Positions 7,268 to 15,287 of a DNA stretch of 19,975 bases are shown one piece after another. A program made the translations under genes and the position numbers. How positions within the stretch are numbered: position 1 is the first letter of the stretch; each line of letters begins with the position of its first letter. The notes beneath the pieces were generated by a model. That model was not told where the DNA came from, did no database searches, and worked only from the letters and a program-made list of their open reading frames with translations. Location of the stretch: the NCBI GenBank assembly GCA_041576975.1, contig JBFGJY010000046.1:1-19975 (forward strand), given 5' to 3'. The stretch comes from JBFGJY01 sp041576975 (GTDB taxonomy: Bacteria > Pseudomonadota > Gammaproteobacteria > UBA4575).

Positions 7268-8182
7268 TTAATCGACGACACGAATGACTCCTAATCCCTT
7301 ATCTCTTAGAAGATGTTGTATGCCAGTGTCTCCCCAAAAGTGACCCGCCCCAACAGCAAAAAAATAAGATTGAGAAGGATCGCTCTTTATTATCTTTGCG
7401 ATTCTAGTCGCCATCAAAACATTTCGGTCAAATAGTATCTTTTGCATAAAGTCTTTGGAAAATTGATCTTCCTTAATATATTTCACAAATAATTGACCAA
7501 ATGTATCTATATCACCTTGCATGTAATATTTTACGAATTCTTCCGCAATGCTCGTTCCTTCTTCATTTGCCTGTTCCATAAACTCTACAGTATCACTAAG
7601 CATTTTTAACTGTTCATCTTGTGTTAAATTTCCAAAATATTGCATTTGTTCATGAGCACTTTCTAATCCACCTACAATTTTACCCTCATGACTTGCGCGC
7701 TGATAAAGCTGCGCATCCATTGGCGAAACACCGGGATTACTTAGTTGTTGCTCAAGCAAAGATAGACTTGTTGCGAGAGCCCAAATTTTAAATTTTATGA
7801 AAGGCTCTACGGTTAGTGCTGGATTAATATTTTTAAGAAGATTTTCAGTCCTTTGTAGTAATTGTGTAGGTACAATATCAACAAGCGTGGCTTCACCATC
7901 TAACATTAAGTAACTGACTTGAGAAAGCATATCTTTTGTGCCGAGCGGAATTTCAGTATATACGCAGTTGCTCTCTTTAAATGCATTATCAACACTTGAA
8001 TGCAATGTGGTTATACGTGGGTCTGGTAAGTGAATAGTGCCAAATAGATACGAAGGCTGTTCACCTTTAATTTTCCATAAAAAAGGCTTCTCAATTGATT
8101 CTGCATGGACACAATTCGATACAAAAAGTATGAAGATATAAAAGAATATTAACCTATGATTAAATTTTAAGTTATCTAACAC
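7268..8182 (-). CDS. TraB/GumN-family secreted protein
   Basis: This belongs to the TraB/GumN (PF01963) family, related to Tiki-type metalloproteases; bacterial members are mostly of unknown substrate. The 304-residue product begins with a signal peptide (hydrophobic about residues 11-24, likely cut after VHA at 27), so it is exported. The two family GxxH motifs are present: GTIH at 48-51 in SYLFGTIHLPDPR, and GAGH at 278-281 in YFFAVGAGHFWGD. The start is a GTG at 8182 preceded by AAAGGTGGA, whose core is rather close to the start. It lies 61 bp downstream of thrC on the same strand, and may be read through from that operon, with the TfpX/TfpZ gene a further 113 bp on. Confidence 0.87.
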   Translation of the reverse strand: MLDNLKFNHRLIFFYIFILFVSNCVHAESIEKPFLWKIKGEQPSYLFGTIHLPDPRITTLHSSVDNAFKESNCVYTEIPLGTKDMLSQVSYLMLDGEATLVDIVPTQLLQRTENLLKNINPALTVEPFIKFKIWALATSLSLLEQQLSNPGVSPMDAQLYQRASHEGKIVGGLESAHEQMQYFGNLTQDEQLKMLSDTVEFMEQANEEGTSIAEEFVKYYMQGDIDTFGQLFVKYIKEDQFSKDFMQKILFDRNVLMATRIAKIIKSDPSQSYFFAVGAGHFWGDTGIQHLLRDKGLGVIRVVD

Positions 8183-8243
8183 ATTCCACCTTTAGCAAAG
8201 TAAAGTTAAGTGATGCAACCAAGTACAAGAATAAAAATTAAAG

Positions 8244-9380
8244 CTATAAATTATCTAAAATTGCACGTTTTACAGAATCTAGCTGTGCATCAATAGTTAT
8301 TAGTTCAGATTTGCTTTGCTTGATCGCAATATCCGGATCTTTCAAGCCATGGCCAGTCAAGGTGCAAACTACAGTACTTCCATTTGGTATGTTGCCTTTC
8401 TCAATATCATGCAACGCACCTGTTACAGATGTGGCTGAAGCTGGTTCGCAAAAAACACCTTCACTTGAAGCTAGTAATTTTTGTGTGGCTAAAATCTCTT
8501 CATCAGAAAAAGAATAAAACCAGCCTTTTGATTCTTGCACCGCTGCATGCGCATAATCCCAGCTTTGTGGGTGACCAATTCGTATCGCTGTTGCTACAGT
8601 CTCAGGATTATCTAGCATTTTTCCTTTAATAAACGGTGCAGCACCCGCAGCTTGGTAACCCAACATCTTAGGTTTTGTAGCGACTTTAGGCGTGGTAATA
8701 AATGGACATTCACCATTGCAGTACCCACACGCCTGGGTAACATTATGTCCACTACTTGCAGCAAGTTCAGAATAGCCGGTCCAATGCGCAGAGATATTAC
8801 CGGCATTTCCCACGGGTATACAGTGAAAGTCAGGTGCACGACTTAATGCTTCCACAATTTCGTACGCTGCAGTTTTCTGTCCTTGCAAGCGATAAGGATT
8901 AATAGAATTAACGATGTCCACGGGCGCTTCTTTTGCAACTTCTTTTACTAAACGCATGCCATCATCAAAATTACCACGGATTTGTAAAATGATTGCACCA
9001 TGCATCATCGCTTGTGCAAGCTTTCCCATTGCAATTTTACCATCCGGTATCAGTACAAAGGCTTTAATACCCGCTCTTGCCGCATAGGCTGCGGCCGATG
9101 CAGAGGTATTACCAGTAGAGGCACAAATAATTGCACGACTTCCTTCAGACACAGCTTGAGTAACTGCAACGGTCATGCCACGATCTTTAAATGAACCCGT
9201 TGGGTTCAAGCCTTCATATTTCAGATACAGTTTGATGTCTTTTTGATTTACCTGCTCTAAATTATGACATTGAATTAATGGTGTATCCCCTTCACAAATA
9301 CTGATAACTCTACAATTTGGTGAAAGAGGTAAAATAGAACGATAGCGGTCGATGAGACCGGTGTAAGCTTTTTTATCCAT
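8244..9380 (-). CDS. thrC: Threonine synthase ThrC
   Basis: ThrC converts O-phosphohomoserine to threonine with PLP, the last step of threonine synthesis. The 378-residue product is of the shorter, Bacillus/Pseudomonas-like class. The PLP lysine is Lys65 in NPTGSFKDRGM. CASTGNTSASAAAYAARAG is the phosphate-binding and substrate region, followed by PDGKIAMGKLAQA, VNSINPYRLQGQKTAA and TGHGLKDPD. The ATG at 9380 is 11 bp after the hom stop and has no clear Shine-Dalgarno, which suggests coupling to hom translation. It is the last biosynthetic gene of the alaC-hom-thrC run. Confidence 0.96.
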   Translation of the reverse strand: MDKKAYTGLIDRYRSILPLSPNCRVISICEGDTPLIQCHNLEQVNQKDIKLYLKYEGLNPTGSFKDRGMTVAVTQAVSEGSRAIICASTGNTSASAAAYAARAGIKAFVLIPDGKIAMGKLAQAMMHGAIILQIRGNFDDGMRLVKEVAKEAPVDIVNSINPYRLQGQKTAAYEIVEALSRAPDFHCIPVGNAGNISAHWTGYSELAASSGHNVTQACGYCNGECPFITTPKVATKPKMLGYQAAGAAPFIKGKMLDNPETVATAIRIGHPQSWDYAHAAVQESKGWFYSFSDEEILATQKLLASSEGVFCEPASATSVTGALHDIEKGNIPNGSTVVCTLTGHGLKDPDIAIKQSKSELITIDAQLDSVKRAILDNL

Positions 9381-9391
9381 ATTTATATTAG

Positions 9392-10705
9392 TTAAGAAAG
9401 TGTTTCTAAGCGTATACGCATTATTTTGCTGGTTACCACCTGCAAATTTTCTATCTCTTTAATTGCTTGATTCATATTTTGCTCATTCACCTCATGCGTG
9501 AGAATAATGATCGGTACGCTTTTGGCATTTGCTTGTGGTTCTTTTTGAATAATCGCCTCAATACTGATGGTGTGATTTGCAAATATTTGTGTGACATCTG
9601 CTAACACGCCAGGGCGATCCTGCACGTGGATGCGCAAATAATAGGCCGTTGATACATCATCCATGGATATCACTGGGATATCAGATAAAGCATCAGGTTG
9701 AAATGCCAAGTGTGGTACACGATTCTCCGGATCTGAAGTTAACGCGCGTACCACATCTACAAGATCGGCGACTACAGCTGAACCAGTTGGCTCTGCACCT
9801 GCTCCGGCACCATAATATAAGCTAGGCCCTAGCGCATCAGCTTTAACTAATACGGCATTCATAACACCATCAACATTTGCAATAAGACGTCGGTAAGGTA
9901 TTAAAGTTGGATGCACCCTAAGCTCCAATCCATTTACCGTTCTTTTTGCGATACCTAAATGTTTAATGCGATAACCAAGCTCAGCTGCATACGCAACATC
10001 CGCACTAGTAATTTCAGTAATTCCTTCTGTATATACCTTTTCAAATTGCAACGGTACGCCAAACGCAATTGATGCCAAAATTGTTAATTTATGCGCTGCG
10101 TCAATACCTTCGATATCAAATGTTGGATCAGACTCTGCATAACCAAGCTGCTGCGCTTCTTTTAATACGTCATCAAAGTCTCTACCTTTGTCACGCATTT
10201 CCGTCAAAATATAATTGCCGGTGCCATTGATGATGCCTGCCAGCCATTGAATGGAGTTACCGGCTAAACCCTCACGTATTGCCTTAATAATTGGGATTCC
10301 ACCTGCAACCGCTGCTTCAAATGCAACAGTTACACCCTTATCTTGCGCATGTTGAAATATTTCATTGCCATGTAAAGCAATAAGCGCTTTATTTGCGGTG
10401 ACTACATGCTTGCCATTGTTTATCGCTTTCAAGACTAATTCACGTGCTTGGTCAGTGCCGCCAATAAGTTCTAGTACAATTTCAACTTCTGGATCATTAA
10501 CAACTTTATTTGGATCTTCAGTAAGCGTGATGGCTGAGGTATCACATGCACGTTGTTTTTTAATGTTTCGTACACTTGCAATAGTAATTTGAATTCCACG
10601 TCCCGCACGTCGCGCAATTTCATCTGCATTACGTGACAAAATATTAGCTACACCACTACCTACGGTCCCTAAACCTAATACACCGACTTTAACTGGTTCT
10701 AACAC
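9392..10705 (-). CDS. hom: Homoserine dehydrogenase Hom
   Basis: Hom reduces aspartate semialdehyde to homoserine with NAD(P)H, at the branch point to threonine and methionine. The 437 residues match the monofunctional ACT-containing type, with no fused aspartokinase. Visible: the Rossmann GLGTVG at 11-16; NKALIA and AFEAAVAGGIPII of the catalytic core; GIINGTGNYILTEM; and a C-terminal ACT domain from about 355 (AYYLRIHVQDRPGVLADV), which in relatives allows threonine feedback. The start is a GTG at 10705, with the alaC stop 26 bp upstream. An overlapping ATG at 10710-10708 is out of frame and hits a stop at once. Confidence 0.96.
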   Translation of the reverse strand: MLEPVKVGVLGLGTVGSGVANILSRNADEIARRAGRGIQITIASVRNIKKQRACDTSAITLTEDPNKVVNDPEVEIVLELIGGTDQARELVLKAINNGKHVVTANKALIALHGNEIFQHAQDKGVTVAFEAAVAGGIPIIKAIREGLAGNSIQWLAGIINGTGNYILTEMRDKGRDFDDVLKEAQQLGYAESDPTFDIEGIDAAHKLTILASIAFGVPLQFEKVYTEGITEITSADVAYAAELGYRIKHLGIAKRTVNGLELRVHPTLIPYRRLIANVDGVMNAVLVKADALGPSLYYGAGAGAEPTGSAVVADLVDVVRALTSDPENRVPHLAFQPDALSDIPVISMDDVSTAYYLRIHVQDRPGVLADVTQIFANHTISIEAIIQKEPQANAKSVPIIILTHEVNEQNMNQAIKEIENLQVVTSKIMRIRLETLS

Positions 10706-10731
10706 ACCATTACTCTTATAGTCTTTACACT

Positions 10732-11907
10732 CTATGTGTTTTTTAACATTTTCTTGATGCCTCTGACCGCTTGTCGAGTTCGATGTTCATTTTCAATCAA
10801 ACTAAATCGTACATGCGTATCACCATACTGGCCAAACCCTACCCCAGGTGACACTGCTACTTGCGCCTCTTCTAATAATTTTTTGGAAAACTCCAAAGAA
10901 CTCAAATCATGATATGGTTCGGGAATTTTAGCCCATACAAACATAGTGCCCTTAGGTTTCTCTACCTTCCAACCTGCACTGTTTAATCCCTCACACAATA
11001 CATCGCGACGACTCTTATATGTTGCGCGCACATCATCAATGACTTCTTGTGGGCCTTCGAGTGCAGCAATTGCTGCAACTTGAATTGGTATGAACATACC
11101 ATAATCTAAATAAGATTTTATACGTGACAGTGCCGCAACTAATTTTGGATTACCACACATAAATCCAACACGCCAACCAGGCATGTTATAGGTCTTTGAT
11201 AGAGAATAAAATTCTACGGCAATTTCTTTAGCACCAGGTACTTGTAATATTGATGGTGACTCATACCCATCAAATGTAATCTCGCCATAAGCAATATCAT
11301 GTACTAGCCATATACTATGTTCTTGTGCGATCGATACTAGTCGCTCTAAAAAGGCGAAATCAACACACTGCGTGGTAGGGTTGCAAGGAAAATTTATAAT
11401 CAGCATTTTTGGCTTTGGCCAGGAATCTTGAATCGCTTTTTCCAATTCTGAGAAAAAATCTGAATCTTCTACTAGCGGTACATATATAATTTCTGCACCT
11501 GCAATTACGCAGCCATACGCATGGATCGGGTAAGCAGGATTAGGAACTAATACAGCATCGCCGGGCCCCAATGTTGCTAAAGTTAAGTGAGCAAGCCCTT
11601 CTTTAGATCCAATAGTAACAATGGCTTCTGCTTCTGGATCAATTTCAACAGCAAATTTGCGCTGATACCAATTTGCAATGGCCTTGCGTAAACGAGGGAT
11701 ACCACGAGAAAGAGAATATCGATGCGTATCTTCACGCAATGCCGCCTCAACTAGCTTCTCAACGATATGTCTAGGTGGCGGTCGATCCGGGTTTCCCATC
11801 CCAAAATCGACAATATCTTCACCTTTCGCTCTCGCATTGGCCTTGAGTTCGTTTACGATATTAAATACGTAGGGCGGGAGCCGTGAAATTCTTGCAAAAT
11901 CATCCAT
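10732..11907 (-). CDS. alaC: Alanine-forming class I/II aminotransferase, AlaC-like
   Basis: AlaC-type enzymes transfer the amino group from glutamate to pyruvate, making alanine. The 391-residue product is a fold-type I PLP aminotransferase. It shows FGMGNPDRPPP near 35-45, GIPRLRKAIANWY, PNPAYPIHAYG, INFPCNPTTQ with the PLP-contacting Asn, VHDIAYGEITF, and the Schiff-base lysine 238 in SLSKTYNMPGWRVGF. The C-terminus carries VAVSPGVGFGQYGDTHVRFSL. This subgroup commonly lies directly upstream of hom-thrC in gamma- and betaproteobacteria. The ATG at 11907 has a weak AGGA about 12 nt upstream. The exact keto-acid preference is inferred from similarity and context. Confidence 0.9.
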   Translation of the reverse strand: MDDFARISRLPPYVFNIVNELKANARAKGEDIVDFGMGNPDRPPPRHIVEKLVEAALREDTHRYSLSRGIPRLRKAIANWYQRKFAVEIDPEAEAIVTIGSKEGLAHLTLATLGPGDAVLVPNPAYPIHAYGCVIAGAEIIYVPLVEDSDFFSELEKAIQDSWPKPKMLIINFPCNPTTQCVDFAFLERLVSIAQEHSIWLVHDIAYGEITFDGYESPSILQVPGAKEIAVEFYSLSKTYNMPGWRVGFMCGNPKLVAALSRIKSYLDYGMFIPIQVAAIAALEGPQEVIDDVRATYKSRRDVLCEGLNSAGWKVEKPKGTMFVWAKIPEPYHDLSSLEFSKKLLEEAQVAVSPGVGFGQYGDTHVRFSLIENEHRTRQAVRGIKKMLKNT

Positions 11908-11936
11908 TAGATAAGTCTATCCTGACAAGCGCGAAG

Positions 11937-11967
11937 TATAATACGCGATTCAATATCAACTGCCCAA
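11937..11967. promoter_or_regulatory. Divergent promoter region between alaC and the Mth938-like gene
   Basis: On the minus strand, TTGGGC (11962-11967) and TATTAT (11938-11943) are 18 bp apart, a fair sigma70-type promoter for alaC-hom-thrC with a start around 11931. On the plus strand, the same DNA offers a perfect TATAAT (11937-11942) toward the small gene at 11999, but with no good -35. The two -10 elements occupy the same bases, so only one polymerase could open this site at a time. Confidence 0.45.
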
Positions 11968-11998
11968 CCAATTTATACTCACACACCTAAAGGACCAG

Positions 11999-12391
11999 AT
12001 GAGCCTAACTCAAGACTTTGTAGATGCTAGTTTCATTATCACAGGCTATAGGCCAGGTTGCGTGCTAATTAACAACGAACCTCACTCTCGAAGCCTAGTT
12101 GTATGCCCAGACAAGCTAATCACTCCATGGGAAGTTACAAGTGTGGATCAACTGAATGAGGACAACCTCGCAACTATTATCAATTTAGACCCTGAAGTAG
12201 TGTTATTCGGAACGGGAGATCAATTAATACTTCCCGAACCAAAAATCTTGGCGCTATTCGCGCAATACAGAATTGGACTAGAAACTATGATAACGAATTC
12301 AGCATGTAGAACTTATGGGGTACTCATTGCAGAAGGACGCAGAACAGCAGCGGCATTTATATTCCCAGATGACAAAGAAATTAGTGCTTAG
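11999..12391 (+). CDS. Mth938-domain (Xcc1710-like, DUF498) protein
   Basis: This is a small, compact single-domain family related to mitochondrial NDUFAF3; its bacterial role is not established. The 130-residue product has the family's internal features: FIITGYRPGCVLINN, a central DPEVVLFGTGDQLILP, and the C-terminal ETMITNSACRTYGVLIAEGRRTAAAFIF. No signal peptide or membrane segment is seen. The ATG at 11999 is well supported by AAAGGA about 6 nt upstream. It is divergent from alaC, with which homologues often neighbour, and its 3' end overlaps the convergent nlpD gene by 11 bp. Confidence 0.85.
   Translation: MSLTQDFVDASFIITGYRPGCVLINNEPHSRSLVVCPDKLITPWEVTSVDQLNEDNLATIINLDPEVVLFGTGDQLILPEPKILALFAQYRIGLETMITNSACRTYGVLIAEGRRTAAAFIFPDDKEISA
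12381..12391. other. Convergent 3' overlap of the Mth938-like gene and nlpD
   Basis: The plus-strand stop TAG (12389-12391) and the minus-strand stop TAA (12383-12381) lie inside each other's coding sequence, giving an 11-bp tail-to-tail overlap. There is no room for an intrinsic terminator between the genes, so the two transcripts must overlap. Confidence 0.8.
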
Positions 12392-13148
12392 GTAAGTATT
12401 TAAGTGGATCTACCGGCTTTCCATTATGCCGAATCTCAAAATGCAGTTTCGGCGCTTTTGTACCAGTACTACCCAGTTCTGCTATTTTTTGGCCGCGTGT
12501 AACTGCACCACCTTCTTTTACTAACAATTTTCTATTATGAGCATAGGCACTTAAGAACTGTTCACTATGTTTAACTATGATTAGATTGCCGTAACCCAAC
12601 AGTCCATCACCGCTATACACCACTTTTCCAGAAGATGCTGCAAATACGGGCTGACCCACTTTACCTTCGATATCGATTCCTTTGTTACCTCCAGCCTTTA
12701 TAGAATATGTGCTAATTATTTTTCCTTTTGTTGGCCAACCCCACTCATGCTTAATTGGTTTGCTACTAGTTTTCTTAGGTTTTGATACAGAAGCAGTTGG
12801 AGTTTTAGACTGTTTAGATTTATTCGCCGTTGTTGTAGATTTGGATTTAGTATTAGCAGTCTTTGCTCTAGTTTTTACAGCATAGGTCTTAGAAGTTATT
12901 GGCGGACGTGTTAGTCGTAATCTTTGGCCTGCATAGATGGTATAAGGTGCGCGTATGTTATTCCATCCACCGAGCTCTTTATAGTCAATACCATGTTGCC
13001 ATGCAATTGAATATAAAGTCTCGCCAATTAGTACAGTGTGATAACCATAATCATAATCATAATAAACCTTGCTATTATAATTTGTCGCACATGCAATGAG
13101 CATGATTAAAAAAGTACTGACTAATACAATACGAATTCGCTTGAGCAT
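12381..13148 (-). CDS. nlpD: NlpD-like lipoprotein: LysM plus degenerate LytM domain
   Basis: NlpD is an outer-membrane lipoprotein that activates the amidase AmiC during cell separation. I start it at the ATG at 13148, not further upstream. This gives 255 residues with a proper lipoprotein signal ending in LIAC (Cys20), and the ATG overlaps the yqaA stop (TGATG). Order: LysM at about 36-79 (YHTVLIGETLYSIAW to GQRLRL), a Lys/Thr/Ser-rich linker (84-134), and a LytM/M23 domain (about 150-251). The domain is degenerate as in E. coli NlpD: NKGIDIEG replaces the first zinc His, and LHFE replaces HxH. So it is probably an activator, not a hydrolase. rpoS, usually next, is absent. Confidence 0.92.
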   Translation of the reverse strand: MLKRIRIVLVSTFLIMLIACATNYNSKVYYDYDYGYHTVLIGETLYSIAWQHGIDYKELGGWNNIRAPYTIYAGQRLRLTRPPITSKTYAVKTRAKTANTKSKSTTTANKSKQSKTPTASVSKPKKTSSKPIKHEWGWPTKGKIISTYSIKAGGNKGIDIEGKVGQPVFAASSGKVVYSGDGLLGYGNLIIVKHSEQFLSAYAHNRKLLVKEGGAVTRGQKIAELGSTGTKAPKLHFEIRHNGKPVDPLKYLPKH

Positions 13149-13756
13149 CAATGTAAATATTTGAAATAAACGATGGCGGCTATTAATAATAAGACCGTAA
13201 TCCAACCAATCCATTCCACATATTTAATTACTAGCGGCTCAAGCTTAGGGCCTGCAATTTTAAGCAAGCCTGCAACAAGAAAAAAGCGCGCGCCTCTTCC
13301 AATAAATGAAGCAATAACAAACGGGATGATTGCTAGAGAAAGTAATCCGGCTGTGACTGTAAATAGCTTATATGGTATGGGTGAAAACCCAGCAACAAAT
13401 ACAACCCAAACTCCCCATTCAGTAAACCAAGCACGTGTTATTTCAAACTTTGGCCAATATGAAGAAGTTTGTAACCATGGTTCAATGTATTCAAAAGCAA
13501 AAGCACCAATTAAATAACCAAAAATACCACCTAACACTGAGGTGATCGTAGTTAAAAACGCAAACCACCAAGCTCGATCTGGTCGAGCTATTGACATCGG
13601 CGCAAGCATTACATCAGGTGGAATTGGAAAAAAAGAAGATTCTGCGAAACTTAAACTGCCTAGGTAATAGACTGCATGTGGATGCTTTGACCATCCTATT
13701 ACTTTGTTATACAACCAAGTGAAAATATTCATTATAAAAAAATCACTGAATTTCAA
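13148..13756 (-). CDS. yqaA: YqaA-family membrane protein (DedA/SNARE-associated superfamily)
   Basis: This is a small integral membrane protein of the VTT/DedA-like group; the transported substrate or role is not established. The 202 residues contain about four hydrophobic segments. The family motif is LSFAESSFFPIPPDVMLAPM near residues 35-55, followed by a glycine-rich GGIFGYLIGAFAF, GFSPIPYKLFTVTAG, and a C-terminal hydrophobic helix. The start at 13756 is a TTG with AAGGA 5 nt before it, overlapping the pcm stop as TTGA. The alternative ATG at 13732 has no Shine-Dalgarno, so the TTG is preferred. Its stop overlaps the nlpD ATG by one base. It sits between pcm and nlpD, as in many gammaproteobacteria. 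Confidence 0.87.
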   Translation of the reverse strand: MKFSDFFIMNIFTWLYNKVIGWSKHPHAVYYLGSLSFAESSFFPIPPDVMLAPMSIARPDRAWWFAFLTTITSVLGGIFGYLIGAFAFEYIEPWLQTSSYWPKFEITRAWFTEWGVWVVFVAGFSPIPYKLFTVTAGLLSLAIIPFVIASFIGRGARFFLVAGLLKIAGPKLEPLVIKYVEWIGWITVLLLIAAIVYFKYLH

Positions 13757-14418
13757 ATTTTTCCTTGAATGAGTGGCACAAAACTCACTGCTCCTAGATT
13801 TTTTTCTTGAATACCATCCTTTGTCTTATTCATTAAAATCAAATCTTGTATTGCGGATGTTCGTCCTACAGGGATTACTAAACAACCATTTTCCGCTAAT
13901 TGATCAATTAATTGTGATGGAATTTCTTTTGGGGCTGCAGTCACAACAATTGCATCGTATGGCGCATAACTTTCCCAACCCCAAGTACCATCTGATAATT
14001 TAAATTTTATATTTCGTAAACCGAGATTTAATGCTCGTCGTCGCGCTAGTTGATACAGAGGCTCAATACGCTCAACGGTGTAAACCTCTTTAACCAAAGC
14101 AGCAAGTATCGCCGCTTGATAACCCGATCCCGTACCTATCTCTAAAACTTTTTCGGGTATTCCATTTTGCATCATTGCTTCCGTCATTCGTGCGACTACA
14201 TAAGGTTGTGAGATTGTTTGTTTGTGGCCAATAGGTAAAGCCGTGTCTTCATATGCACGTGAGGCTAGAGCTTCATCCACAAATAGATGCCTAGGTGTCA
14301 TACGCATTGCTTCTAATACATTAACATCGCATATGCCTTTTTCCTCTAAGCGGGCAATCAAGCGGTCCCTTGTACGCTGCGAAGTCATACCAATGCCTTC
14401 ATGTACGTTGTGTTTCAT
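13753..14418 (-). CDS. pcm: Protein-L-isoaspartate O-methyltransferase Pcm
   Basis: Pcm methylates L-isoaspartyl residues that arise in ageing proteins, starting their repair; it uses S-adenosylmethionine in the cytoplasm. The 221-residue product has MTSQRTRDRLIARL at the front, RHLFVDEALASRAYEDTALPIGHKQTISQPYVVARM, the SAM-binding VLEIGTGSGYQAAILA, YTVERIEPL, LSDGTWGW, and YDAIVVTAAPKEIP. The ATG at 14418 has AAGG about 8 nt upstream; a second in-frame ATG ten codons later is the start of the core. It is 22 bp after surE and overlaps yqaA by 4 bp. The surE-pcm pairing is a conserved order. Confidence 0.95.
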   Translation of the reverse strand: MKHNVHEGIGMTSQRTRDRLIARLEEKGICDVNVLEAMRMTPRHLFVDEALASRAYEDTALPIGHKQTISQPYVVARMTEAMMQNGIPEKVLEIGTGSGYQAAILAALVKEVYTVERIEPLYQLARRRALNLGLRNIKFKLSDGTWGWESYAPYDAIVVTAAPKEIPSQLIDQLAENGCLVIPVGRTSAIQDLILMNKTKDGIQEKNLGAVSFVPLIQGKI

Positions 14419-14440
14419 GACAAGCCTTAAAACAAGTGGA

Positions 14441-15196
14441 TCAAATTATTTTGCAATTAGACACCCAATCGGCTACTTCTTGCATCGCATTGTAGTGTGT
14501 GAGATCAAGATGCATTGGTGAAACAGAAACATATCCATTTTTAATGGCATGAAAATCAGTACCTGGTCCAGCATCTTGTTCAGGCCCAGCCGCGCCTACC
14601 CAATAAATCGGATTACCTCGTGGATCTTCAGATTTAATTACAGGTTCAGCCTTATGACGATTTCCCAAACGCGTGGCCTGTATACCCTTTAATTCTTCTT
14701 TAGGTACATTAGGTATGTTTATATTAATTATCACATCGTTAGGTAGTTGAGTCGTCGTGAGCTTAGAAATAATTTCAAAGCTAACCTGTGCCGCAACCTC
14801 TAAATATAGCGGCTGAAATGAGGTAACCGAAATTGCAACTGCGGGCAGCCCTAAAAATCGACCCTCCATCGCAGCTGCCACCGTACCCGAATATATGACA
14901 TCATCACCAAGATTAGCACCGGCGTTAATGCCAGCCACTACAATATTAGGCTCATCTTTAATCAAGCCAGTGATAGCCAAATGTACACAGTCCGTAGGTG
15001 TACCATCCACGCTATACCAGTTTTCAGCTACCACTCGGGCACGTATAGGCCGATCTAAGGTTAAAGAATTGCTAGAGGCACTACGATCTCGTGTAGGTGC
15101 CACAACAGTAATCTTGCCAAATGGAGCCAACGCCTTCGCTAGCATTGCAAGTCCGGTAGCATAAATACCGTCATCGTTACTCAATAATAGGTGCAT
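14441..15196 (-). CDS. surE: 5'/3'-nucleotidase and exopolyphosphatase SurE
   Basis: SurE is a metal-dependent nucleoside monophosphatase linked to stationary-phase survival. The 251 residues match the family. The metal site is at the N-terminus, LLSNDDGIYATG with Asp8 and Asp9, then VVAPTRDRSASSNSLT and the catalytic region SVDGTPTDCVHLA. VAGINAGANLGDDVIYSGTVAAAMEG is nearly invariant. It ends with TDFHAIKNGYVSVSPMHLDLTHY. The ATG at 15196 has only a weak ribosome binding site. It is the first gene of the surE-pcm-yqaA-nlpD run and is divergent from the Smr gene across 91 bp. Confidence 0.96.
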   Translation of the reverse strand: MHLLLSNDDGIYATGLAMLAKALAPFGKITVVAPTRDRSASSNSLTLDRPIRARVVAENWYSVDGTPTDCVHLAITGLIKDEPNIVVAGINAGANLGDDVIYSGTVAAAMEGRFLGLPAVAISVTSFQPLYLEVAAQVSFEIISKLTTTQLPNDVIININIPNVPKEELKGIQATRLGNRHKAEPVIKSEDPRGNPIYWVGAAGPEQDAGPGTDFHAIKNGYVSVSPMHLDLTHYNAMQEVADWVSNCKII

Positions 15197-15287
15197 TGCA
15201 GCTGCTGAAATTCTTTAGTGTGGAAGGTAGAATGAAGCCAAGAATTTAGCCAGGAATAGTAGCAAATTTAAATACCTGTATGGAAAT

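Noticed and set aside
13149..13214. 22-codon N-terminal extension of nlpD
   Set aside because: It would bury the lipoprotein signal; the ATG at 13148 gives a correct LIAC lipobox and overlaps the yqaA stop.
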